Shown in pieces: positions 21,424 through 31,895 of a stretch of 64,000 nt of DNA. Positions within the stretch are counted from its first letter, which is position 1, and every line of letters starts with the position of its first letter. The stretch spans positions 19,119,770 through 19,183,769 of the forward strand of contig NC_089321.1 of NCBI RefSeq assembly GCF_036669915.1, given 5' to 3'. The position numbers were made by a program, and so were the translations under genes. Origin of the DNA: Pocillopora verrucosa (Eukaryota > Cnidaria > Anthozoa > Scleractinia > Pocilloporidae). The notes beneath the pieces are model-generated. The model searched no databases, was not told where the DNA came from, and worked only from the letters and a program-made list of their open reading frames with translations.

Positions 21424-24400
21424 CAATCTTTAAACCTTTCTCGCATCACTTGTTACCTAAGCTTTCAGTTTTAGATTGTCGATATTTTAAAGACAGATTA
21501 CAGGTTTTGTAGTCATTTGTTCTGCAATATTCGTTGTACATCTCTGGTGTTCTTCTACTTAGAGGTAGCCCGAGTTTTATTTAAACAGAAGATGAATATT
21601 GTCATATTATATTGAAAGGTGAAATTGAACATAAGTGCTCACGTAAATGGTCCATATTACTGTAATAATAGAAGCCAATGCCTTTTTGTTAAAATGAAAA
21701 AACATTCTGAGCAGAGATATGTCGAAATTAGTTTAACTGTAGAGAAGCTCATCCATGAGAAGTAAAATTAAGAGCTCGCCTGACATAAACCAGAGAGGAA
21801 GATTTTGTCACAAGAATGAAATGAGGTCTATGATTGTCAGATTTGTTCTTACGTTTATCCTGATGGATTTTAATATCACCTAATCGCTAAAATTTTCCCT
21901 TGCTCTTGAACAGGGCAATAGTTTACCAAAAACTTAAAAAAAAATAGATTTCTGCTCTCCCTTGATGTTGTGGCCAGCCGTGAAATGCATCATCACAAGA
22001 TCTCTACTTCTGATCAACATCTGAACATGAAGGTTTTCTTATCTTTCTGAAGGTGACACACCATCATTCTATCACTTTTGTTTCATGTCATTACTTGTAA
22101 ATGGCCTACATGATCTACACATATATATCTTTGTATAACTACTATTGCAAGGATGTCAGTGTAACATGGAGGAGCTCCAAGAACGGACCTTCTTTTTTTG
22201 TACTTCACAACCAAGCTAAAATCAGTTTAAAACCAACTCAGATGTTGAATTTCGCTCAAGTTGTCGAGACGCTAGTTACCAGTCCCACGTTGGGGGGTGT
22301 CCTTCGGGAAAAAGTTCATACGCGCCCTAGTGTCTCTGAAATCCTTGCAAACTATACACCAGAAGAAAGCTTAATAAATGCAGTTTATGATGAAAATATA
22401 ATTTGAGCGAGTTTTTCTTTTAGGAAGTGTTAGGAGCCTATAAGGCGTGAAACGACTGAGGGTTCTTCTAATGAATCTATCGGGTATTGCATGCCGCAGC
22501 ACAAGCAAAATACCTGCACAGTCTTATTCACAAGACGTCAATCAACTTAAGTGTGTCACGCAGTTTTCGATATTCTGATTAGTTGTCTAGATATCGGCAT
22601 CTAAAGTTGGAGTAGCTAAAATATGCGAGGCGTGTTACATAAATGGACGCCACGGGACAAATATCTCGAATATCAAATATTTCGAATTTCCCGACACACT
22701 TTCGTTTGTCCTTGTTCCTGGAATGTTTTGGGGGAAATTTGACGAAAATCGGTCAAATCTAAATACCCTATAAATTCGCTAAAAGTAGAGGAATTCCTCC
22801 CAATATCAAATGCGAGATTATAGCCCATATAGTGGCAGAGCCGTTTTTCTATCACGATCGCTCAGTAGAGCGTTGAGAAAGGCGACACAATTAGGCAAAG
22901 GAAAAACCCGCGAGAAAAATGTGTTGAGAAGCAAGACAACGAATCGACAGAAAAAATTCTCCAAAGTTGAAAATGGTTCAATCGGTAAAGAATGTGAGAG
23001 CCAATAAAGAAATTACTTGCGAGACTAAAAGAACTCTACCAACGATTTCTTTTTTTTAATATCTTACGACATCAGGATTCTGATGACTTTTCAACGCAAC
23101 AGCAATTCATATCGTTCCCCTTCTGGAACTGACTTGATTTGTTTAGAAATAATGAGGATCCCGTCAGTCATTTACGGGCGATCCTCTTCGCATATTTTTG
23201 TCAAAACGAGAAAAGAACTTATCAGGGTGCCAGAAGAGTGCACGCTCTTTAATAATCCCTGATATTAATTTTCTGCTTTCTTGCAAGTATCACCGCGTCC
23301 ATATCTTCAGAAGTACCATCGCCAAGCAAGGGACGCCATCATATCTTATTTTTCGTGTTATCTCTTCAAATCTCTTCATTTCCTCTGATCTTCGAATCTA
23401 CCTCTCCATCTTCTAACTGCCACAGATGGATGGAAGTAGTTCACTCCATTTTTTTTTAAGTAAATGGTATTTAAAACGCCTTGTATTCACGTAGCGATTT
23501 AGCCATAACTGTGTTATAGTCACAGTTTTACCGTTCCATGAACAGGAACGTTACCGTTTGCTCGGCGAGCACCTCCAAAATATATCTGAGAAAGAAAATT
23601 ATCGTTCGATTTTTCTCGATGTGGCGCACACATATTCACTGCCCCAATTTTGTTGTGTTTAAGCAAAGAATAACGTTTTAAAAGAACATGAAAAAACTAT
23701 TAATCGCTAGATACACAGCTACTAACTTATTTAATTTAACTTAACCTAAGTAACATGGATAACTGAATATATTTATACTGCAAGTTTCTTAACGTTGTGT
23801 GATGAGAGGTGATCGCGTTTAATTCTTCTTAAGTTAACAACATATAATGAACACTAAGTTTGGGTACTATTTGCAATCAACACCACACCTTTGTTTTTTT
23901 CTTGTGATTGTGCTGTAGACCTTTAACGAACATTGAGTCGATAGGCTCCTCTACGAATTGTATAAATAAGACATATTACCAGGAATGAAAACAATTCACA
24001 TAAAGGAAAGAACAGAAAAAGACAATTTCGAACTTTAAGTCAATCTTTTTTAAATTTATCTCATTGCAAACCAATTCAAATCAACTAGTTTTTAGAAAGA
24101 CGTTAATTTGCTAAACTGAAAAAACTCAAATGCTGCGAAAGAGGAAACGACTTCATCAGCTTATACCCTACGCATAAAGTTTTTCTGGCACCACCACAAG
24201 GTCCTCGGTTTTATCTTCCTTAGTCACAGTTGATGTAGAAAGGACTTCATCCGTCTGTTTTCCTCCGAGTTCTGTTTGAAACTGGTAACTTTCTTTACAC
24301 ATATTAAGTTGGGATCGAAAACAAGCCAGATAAATGCGCCTTTCTAAATTACATTCTCGCAAACTTTTCTCCCTAAGAGAACAAGAAATATTTATCTACT

Positions 24401-25529
24401 CATGCAAGCTTAAGGCCCGACAGGGTAGCCTGTTCATCTAGGGATTTCTGGCGAGGGAGTGGCCCAATCTTCTTGCTTGTTTAAGTTTTCTTCTTAACTC
24501 TGACTTTCTAGATGGTAGAGTCTTCTATGTATCACCTTAAGCTTCAGGGACCGGAGCACAATTTCTTGATAATTTCAGCCATAATTTCGCAGCCGTTGTC
24601 AATTTGTAAGTATTTAGGTGGACTGTCCTCGTACGGTAAATAATTATGCAATGCTCAATCATAATCAATTTCGTTGACTCACTTGGTTTTTGGACGGAAA
24701 CAACCAACAAAATTTAGAAAAGTAGTAATTGATCACTCAAAATATAGCGATAGTGCGATAGCGGCTCTCGTTTTTGGTCATATGATGAATATTGTAGAGG
24801 ATTTCGAGCGCTTTTTCCTTATTAAAATACAATAACCAAAGCTTTGTTTGGAACAAGAACACCTTCTCTAGCGGGACCGCGCAGAGGGAGGGGCTGGGGG
24901 GAGGCTTTAGCTCCTCCCTCCCCCCCACCTTTTTGCAAAATAAAAATAAATTAGACAAAAAATAATTTAAAAAAGATAACGGAGCCAAAAATAGCCCCCC
25001 CCCCTACTCAAAAACATGCTGCGCGGTCCTTGTTTAGTGTATTCCAAGTAACATAGAACCCTTTTCTTCAGATTCTTGGTTTGGACCTCAAGTCGCGTAC
25101 TCAATTCGGCGCGCACAGTCTAATCAGCGCACACAGGAAACGTACATGTTTAAGTTAAGATTGCCTCGAGTTTCGCACTCAATTCAGCATGCACAGAAAA
25201 CGAACAAGTCACGCTCTGAAAGCCAAGCGGCCATGTAATGTTCTGTTTATTTTATTTTTACTGATGAGATTTCAAAAAAAACGACTGTGCGCCTGAGCGG
25301 GAAGCTCTCTTGTAATTGGCTAATCATGTTAGTAACCATGGCGACACCAATATCCTCACACATGAAAGATAAAAAAAGGATCTTCACTGAGCGCGATGAA
25401 GACATGATTTTGCAGTAAAAGGAAAAATCCTGGTATTCCACCAGTATCTATATAATAATTAGCCATAATTTATGCGTCTTGCCCTTTCGGCATGGTGCTC
25501 AATTCGGCATTTTACACAGGACTCATTAA
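21424..25529. other. Intergenic region, two weak exon-like frames only
   Basis: No gene is recognised. Two frames look more protein-like than their surroundings: plus 22242-22406 and minus 24168-24375. Both are discussed as candidates in the findings. C-rich tracts lie at about 24895-25010. Confidence 0.4.
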
Positions 25530-25769
25530 TTATTTTTCCTCGTTCATCTGAAACTCGGTTTTCGTTTGAGGGAAAAGAGGAATTTGAGCGACGTTTTCAT
25601 TCGAATGTCTATGACTCGTACCCTGGGCCCGGTCACTAGCGGCAATTTGGAGAACAATCGGCTGCAACGAAGTACTTCTCCTGGCATGGGAATTATCAAA
25701 GCCACCACTAGAGGAGCAAACTGCAACCAAAAGGATCAGCACGAAAAAAGAAAGCGAAGTACGATACAT
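25530..25769 (-). CDS. Possible short secreted peptide (79 aa), unrecognised
   Basis: The frame opens with a textbook signal peptide: Met, a short charged start, then SLSFFVLILLVAVCSSSGG, with likely cleavage around residue 20-23. The remaining 55 or so residues are polar, carry one Arg-Arg pair (HARRS) that could be a processing site, and contain no further cysteine. A TATA-like AATATAGAG lies about 80 bp upstream on the same strand. No acceptor or donor joining it to another exon was found in phase, so it would be single-exon. The function and even expression are unknown. It could be a chance frame or the first exon of a longer gene. Confidence 0.33.
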   Translation of the reverse strand: MYRTSLSFFVLILLVAVCSSSGGFDNSHARRSTSLQPIVLQIAASDRAQGTSHRHSNENVAQIPLFPQTKTEFQMNEEK

Positions 25770-25917
25770 GGTTCCAATCTCGAATCATGATTCCGCCAAA
25801 CGCGGGAAAGACCTAGACCAAGGACGGTTTTAAAAGCGAACTCTATATTAAGCGAGGTCTTCGTCTTCTACGTCTAAAAGCTGATTCTAGCCGCAAAAAA
25901 TGGCTCATAATGTACCA

Positions 25918-25968
25918 AAAATAAAAACAACAAAAACAACAAAAACAACAAACAAACAAACAAAAAAC
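25918..25968 (+). repeat. (AAAAACAAC)n low-complexity tract
   Basis: Runs of AAC/AAAC units with a similar composition throughout. Confidence 0.85.
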
Positions 25969-27741
25969 GCTACGTTGTTTAACTAAGGAAGAAATGCAAA
26001 ATTCCACAAAAACCCAAAAGCCGCGAAGACAAATCATTTGACGGCGATCCAGTCTTACCCAGTAATTCGAGCGAGAATTTTTCTTTATCTTTTAAAAGAG
26101 GGAGATGGATATGTGATTGACGTTTGTGCCAATCAATGAAATTTTGGTCAGTTTGATGCGATTGCAAAATTTTTTTGCCAATTTTTGGCACGCGAAAACT
26201 TAGTAAATGTTTGAATTCGCTCTAGTGCCACCCGGCCTTAACTCATATGTATATAAGCATAAGGAGGCATATGCCTTTGTTAAACTTCGTTGAAAAGCAG
26301 TATTTGCATTCGTGGAAAATATATCTTTAATTATCAAAACCCCTACGTACTGTACAAGGAGAAGAAATAATACTACCTCATGTTTGTAATCCTACAAACA
26401 ACTTATTCTGACGCATTTATGTACAACGATTTTAGAATCATATAAGGATACACCTTAGTTTTAATGTTGTAATCGAAGCAAACTAATTACTCTAAGTCGC
26501 AATGCTTAGTTAATATTACTGTATTTTTTTGTAATGGAAATAAGACCATTTGGATAACTTGGAAACATTTAGGTTAAGTTTAACTGAATTTCAAGAGTAT
26601 GTTTCGGTGTCAAGATTCCAAAGAAGTTAGTAGGTAAACCGGTGCTCTTTACAAGGTAGGAATGAGAAATCCAATAAATATTTAATATCAGTTGTAACTT
26701 TTTGTGTTGTGAATAATGAAACATTTAGCGGCACTGTGCTAAAGTTTCGGGAAATAGAAATAAGCAAACTTTGTGTAACAGCCCAAGGGGCATTGACAGA
26801 GCGGTTCCGTATGATTCCGTTGCTTCACACCAACGGCCGTGATTAGAATCAGGTCACCGCTTGAAGACTGGGACCCTTGACATCAAAACGAAAACTCGTT
26901 CGTAAACAAACCGGAGTCAAAATAATGGAAAACTTATTGAAGTCCTAAAGTTTCAGGCATCTAATTTTTCATTGTACATTATGTTGGAAGCTCAATTAAA
27001 ACTCGTTTTGAATGCAAACTCTACTTTCTGTTAGTATTTAGCTAGTGTGGCTTCTGATAAGGTGATTAAAATACAGATATTGTGGAGTATCTCTGCACAT
27101 AAAGAATATGGAATAGGCGCAATAGAAAGTAAGTTATGGTAACAAGGGCAACAAGAAACATTTTAGCAAAGTTAACATCTCTAACAGCTACATCTAAATA
27201 ATTCAGTATTTGCTTCAATTAACATAAATAGTCATCATCGTACTTGACAATTCCTCAGAATACTGTTGATTCTATAAAATAAAAGAAATCCAGAAGCATA
27301 CTTCAGATAAATTTCTATTTTCTTAGAATCACTTTAAATTTATCACCTGGGTTGAGCTCTTTGATCGCATGGAAATTTACATGAGCCTTGGTTAACTGGA
27401 GAAGTATGCTCCCGGCAAAAACCATTTAAATTTATTTCCGCCATTCAATATAGCATATAAAATAGACACACTACAGCATTTGAGATCCATAAGAGAGACC
27501 TTCCATTTCAAAAAATTGCCTTCACGTGTGCTAATAATTTCCTTACGGACACCGCTATTTTGGAAACGACTTAGTAACCTGAACGCACTATCATGACTTC
27601 TTGAAATTCATTCAAATAATAGGAGTACAGTTGCTGCTTTAGTATGAACCTCTAAATTCTCAGTTATCCGACGCTCCAGAGTGAAGTCAAACAGTTCAAT
27701 TTCACCATGCCTTATCATTTAGGTCAATGATTAGCGACCAG

Positions 27742-27754
27742 GTTGCTAAGCAAT
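27742..27754. promoter_or_regulatory. Candidate RFX X-box
   Basis: GTTGCTAAGCAAT is an imperfect inverted repeat matching the RFX-factor X-box pattern (GTTGCY..RGCAAC) with one mismatch at the end. It ends seven bases before the ATG of the putative 32-aa gene. X-boxes commonly drive ciliary genes. The function here is inferred. Confidence 0.4.
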
Positions 27755-27761
27755 ATTCAAA

Positions 27762-28324
27762 ATGGCGTCCTCCTTAGTCGAAGTTTCGGCTCATTGGAGG
27801 GAAATTTACCGAAGGTAAGGAAATCCGTTGCAAACTCCAAAAGTAGCAATTAATATGATGCAAATATACTTTTAATGGCGGAGCTAAAAATGATATGGTT
27901 TCTGATGCATATTCACCATTTTTATATGCATTTGTCAGTTTGTTTCATTTTATTCAATGCGGAGAAGTTTGGTGTTAGGAATGCTACAGGGATCGTAGAA
28001 CGATGTGTACCTGCATTCATTCATCGCTACTTTCGCTAACTTTCCTCATTTCTGCAAGAACTTCAGCCTTTTCTTCCTCCAGGGAAATTTCCCTGGATTG
28101 AGGACGGAGATTCCTTGAGGTATCTTGGTCACCTGAAAGGTGAAAGATATTTTTTATAGAAACTAACCAAAAACAAGTCAACTCTCGTGTTACTGAAATT
28201 AAAACACATGGGACGTGGAGTTTGAAAGTCAGTGTTTTTGCAGCTAACCTCGAGATTTGATTTTCTATTACACATCAGGTATGGCGATAGAGTTGTGGAT
28301 CATAGGCGCACTTATAAGTGTTGA
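27762..28324 (+). CDS. Putative two-exon micro-gene (32 aa), interleaved with the receptor gene
   Basis: Exon 1 (27762-27814) starts AAAATGGCG and ends CGAAG|GTAAGG, a strong donor. Exon 2 (28279-28324) follows CACATCAG and reaches a stop in the joined frame. The product is 32 aa, MASSLVEVSAHWREIYR followed by RYGDRVVDHRRTYKC. I do not recognise it. It is basic and lacks a signal peptide or membrane segment. The intron contains the last exon of the minus-strand discoidin receptor gene, and exon 2 lies in that gene's last intron. It may be a real small gene, possibly ciliary given the X-box, or the beginning of a longer gene with exon 2 misjudged. Phase, donor and start context support it; the small size argues for caution. 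Confidence 0.42.
27949..27954 (-). terminator. Poly(A) signal of the discoidin-receptor-like gene
   Basis: TTTATT on the plus strand reads AATAAA on the minus strand, about 63 bp after the stop codon at 28017. It supports this being the true end of the gene. Confidence 0.55.
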
Positions 28325-31300
28325 AATAGCCCAGCCCAGTAGAAGACTGAAAAAAAAAATCTAAATAGGTTTCAATCATCATTGGGCTTCACTTGATGAC
28401 ACATGGGATATCTGTTGCCTTTTTATTTTAATCAATATCATCTTTTAAAACAGTATGGTTGATAACACTTACCCATCAGTAGCCTGGCGTTATTCAAATT
28501 ACATTTCTCCAACATTAAGTCCATTTCCTCCACTTCATCATCTTCGTCTTCGTCCATTCCCTTCCCCAGCATCTTTAGTCTCTCAAAGCGAATTTCCTGC
28601 GCACCAGGATCGTTCCTTCTGTTTAGTGAGTTTTTCTTGCCGGGGTTGATGATTCTGATTGCTCTGCTGTTTAAATCCTGTTCAGCGGCTCGCGTGCGTC
28701 GACTTCTTCGCCTCCACATCAGCACGGCGAGGACACACAATAGCAATACTCCTATTACTCCTGCAGCAGCCAAGCAGCCTATCAACACGGTGTCCCGAGA
28801 GTCGTCCGAAGGCTCATCAAAACTCGACTCTGTGCACGAGAGAATTCAGTGAAAGATTGATCAGTTGACTTGATGAGATTATGTTCCATTTCAGAACAAA
28901 GTGTTGCATCTTTCTAAACACCCTTAATTTTAAGAAATGTGTAAAAAAGACTTGCTCAACGTTTTTGGTGCTATTATTGTCCTCGAATCATTTTTAATAT
29001 ACCACATGATTAAAAAGAAATTTGAAAGGCTTGAAGACGTCTTTTAAAAAGAGAGACATGTAAACGAAAATAGTCCTTTTGTTTGTGAAACAAAAAATCT
29101 TTTTTGTTCACTTATCAACTCTTAATGACGGGACAATTATTAAAGCAAAACTATTTTTGAGACTGTTTAAAATTGTCATTCTCCTTACTGTCAACCATAC
29201 AATTCTCACAATGTTCGTTCAGAGAATTTAGTATTGGATCAACTAATTATCCCCAAATTGACATTTTTCTTTATTCTATTCACTTATCTGGTTGATAATG
29301 TATTGATATCTTGAGAAGAAATCCTGTCTTGGTCACTCATGGGAGTTAAGGGGTTAAGAGAACATAGCCCGACTTACCCTCCACTACAGTCTTGTCTGTC
29401 GTATTGATTCCGTTGTCGACAGTGTTGGCTGTTGTTGTTATTACAGGCACAATGTTTTGTTCAGGAATATGATCGATGGATACTTCTTCCGAAAACAAAT
29501 AGGAAATAAGAAAAGCGTTACATAGGGTGGAGAAAAGAGAAGAAAATTGCATTAAGGACTTAATTACAGATGACAGAGTTTTCTGAGCAGTACTACTCGA
29601 TAACAGAGTGGGCCAAGGCTGAGCCTTGGTCAGTTTCATTAAGCTTCAGTCCAAGAACATAAAAAATATATTTGTGATGCGCTGATTTTTCCCTCCTCCA
29701 AAAATACGCGATCTCATAATTTATCACTCAGCCGAAACGATTGTAAGAGACGAAAACTAAAATTGAACCATGAAAAAAAAGACTCTCTTAAAGGGCATAC
29801 AGCAATGTGAAGCTTAAAAAAGACCCAATCTACCAAATATTGCAGAGCTTTTAAGAGAAAAAAATGAGTTGGGGGAACTTAGATGCACATGAAAACCACT
29901 AAACCAAGAAAGTACCTGATTTGAATTCCACTTCACTGATCAACACCCACCATCCGTAATAAACAAATTCGCATGTGACATGTTTTCCAATGTTTCCATC
30001 TAGGTTAACCTCAATCCAAACAGCTTTGTTTCTCAGTGTTGATCTTTTAGCCATACTCGGTTCATATATGGTCTTCCAAGCAAAATACTCGCCATCTCGA
30101 GAGAACGAAAGCACAACTTTGCTGAAGAGCATCTTTTCATGGTGACTCGGAAGATTAAGCACGTGAAAACGGATGCTAGAGAACTTTCTTAAGGATGAGA
30201 ATTCAAATGTGACAGTTGGGTCAGAGGTTTTGGAATCTTGCCAGCCAATCCAGTCAATCCAGATTGGGTTACCAGTGTCATTCCATTTAGCATTACGACC
30301 AATCACTCCGTCTGTTAACTGACCCAGTCCCCGGTAAAGTACGCCTATCTTCTTCCCAAAAGCGAGCCTCGTACCATCGTAGCCGTTATCTCGTAAAGAA
30401 TTCCATCCGGGTAGATTCTGTCGGATATTTCCCTGGGAGATGCGGTACGAAACCAAGCCATCTGGAAGGAAACTAAAACTTTTTAAAAATTATGGTGATG
30501 TTGACTGAAACAACATTAATGTAGACACTTTTTGTTGTTGTATGTTTGTGTTTGTTTCGTTTCCTTTGGTTTTGTTTTCTATGTAAAGGGCTCAGAAATT
30601 TAATGAGATTCAACGAGCTATTTGTCGTGCTTGACAGCTTTGCAAAGCTAGGGGATCCTAAATGGCACTAGCGGGAAAGCGTCTCCTAAATTGAGGCTTT
30701 TCTCAAGGGAGTTACTTAGTCGTTTTTAGAGCAAGATGCCAAATTATCAGTATCCTTTGGTTTGGAATAGCTCTTTGAATAACAGTTCTTAAAAGGAAGT
30801 ATGTGGTGTACCATGTTTAGTCCAAGAACAGCCATGTATTTCCATCTTCAGGCACCATCTGTCTCCAATTCCTTGGTCCAACACAAGCCGAACACGGCGG
30901 GCGATCCGCGGGGTCAGTAGGTGGTGTTTGTGGACTCTGGAGTCATTGATTTTAATTAGCTGTAATGAGAATCAACACGAAGCAGATTGAAGTAAAGAAT
31001 CATCGACCAACGGATAAAGTAAAGTCAAATCATTTCTACGTTGAAGCGAGTGTTAAGAGACTCGCAACTTACTGTGACAGATACATCGTTTCTATGGTAC
31101 CGCCTCCAATTCAAGTCTCCATCACGTTTATAGGCTAGGAAATACTGTGACACGTACATGAATGTAGAGTTCCCAGTAGAGTCGTTTTTCACCAACACTC
31201 CTACAGTAGACAGGGCACTGACGAGCATGTTCCTACCCAAGTCAACCTGAAAGCATCAGTAGAACAGTCTATTTTAACTTCCTCTTACATTTCTTGTTTC

Positions 31301-31895
31301 ATTTATTTAGCTTGCTGTTATTCTAAAAGCATCTTATTTACGCCTAGAGGATGACACTTTGCAAAACTGCATGAACGCGTAAACTTTTTTCAAGCTCTCG
31401 TCAAGCCATTGTACTACAGCTAAAACAGGCAAACGAGGCAACATTTCTGTTAATCTTGCGCATTTTCTTTACTTTTTAGTAAAGAATCCCCGTAAAAAAA
31501 CCGACAGAAAAAATTCAGCCCTAACCTCTATAAATGCTTTTTCTTCTTTGGCAGTTGACGAACACCAGCCTACAGTGTCCGGAGAATTGTTCATTCGTCC
31601 GTGATAAGCACCGAATAAGGTGTGGTTTATTGTAGAAGAGGCACTCCATTGACTGTCTGGGATTAAAATGCTGAGGGGAGAATCGCATATCTCTGCTTGA
31701 TATGAAAGAACAATAAGATAAAAAAACGTTTCAAAGAGCAAATTGAGCCACAGCGCACTCGTGGTTTTGAGTGTAAAATTAAACAAGAAGCGAAGCATTT
31801 TAACGAATTAGAGAGAGGGAAGAGAGGTGCGTACCTGATGATACTCTTGAAAAAACCACTAAGAGTGAAATGAGCTTAATCATCGTTTCTTTCAT
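28017..31895 (-). CDS. Discoidin-domain-receptor-like membrane protein without kinase domain
   Basis: Eight exons in phase on the minus strand: 31835-31895, 31526-31695, 31073-31246, 30812-30959, 29916-30461, 29378-29485, 28473-28829, 28017-28132. They encode 559 aa. Order: signal peptide (1-20); F5/8-type discoidin domain (about 22-184, starting ICDSPLSI and closing DRWCLKMEIHGC); DS-like domain (about 185-366, DGLVSY, LGQLTDGVIG, IWIDWIGW, WWVLISEVEFKSG); a Thr-rich stalk; one membrane helix (417-441, VLIGCLAAAGVIG) very like that of DDR1/2; then a basic-acidic tail of about 118 aa. DDRs are collagen-binding receptor tyrosine kinases. Here the frame stops where a kinase should begin, and a poly(A) signal follows. 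It probably binds matrix and is a decoy, adhesion or co-receptor molecule (inference). Exon 6 has a tandem acceptor (GAAGAAG). Confidence 0.88.
29157..29362. mobile_element. MITE-like dispersed repeat, copy 1 (receptor gene intron)
   Basis: The right part (TCTGTCTTGGTCACTCAT, then GGGAGTTAAGGGGTTAA) is shared with 47555-47788, and a diverged version is at 52866-53605. The copies share the middle motif CACTTRTCTG followed by an ATATT-rich stretch. No coding capacity. Confidence 0.6.

Noticed and set aside
22810..23007. Arg/Lys-rich plus-strand frame
   Set aside because: Low-complexity basic composition, no splice or promoter support; probably chance or repeat-derived.
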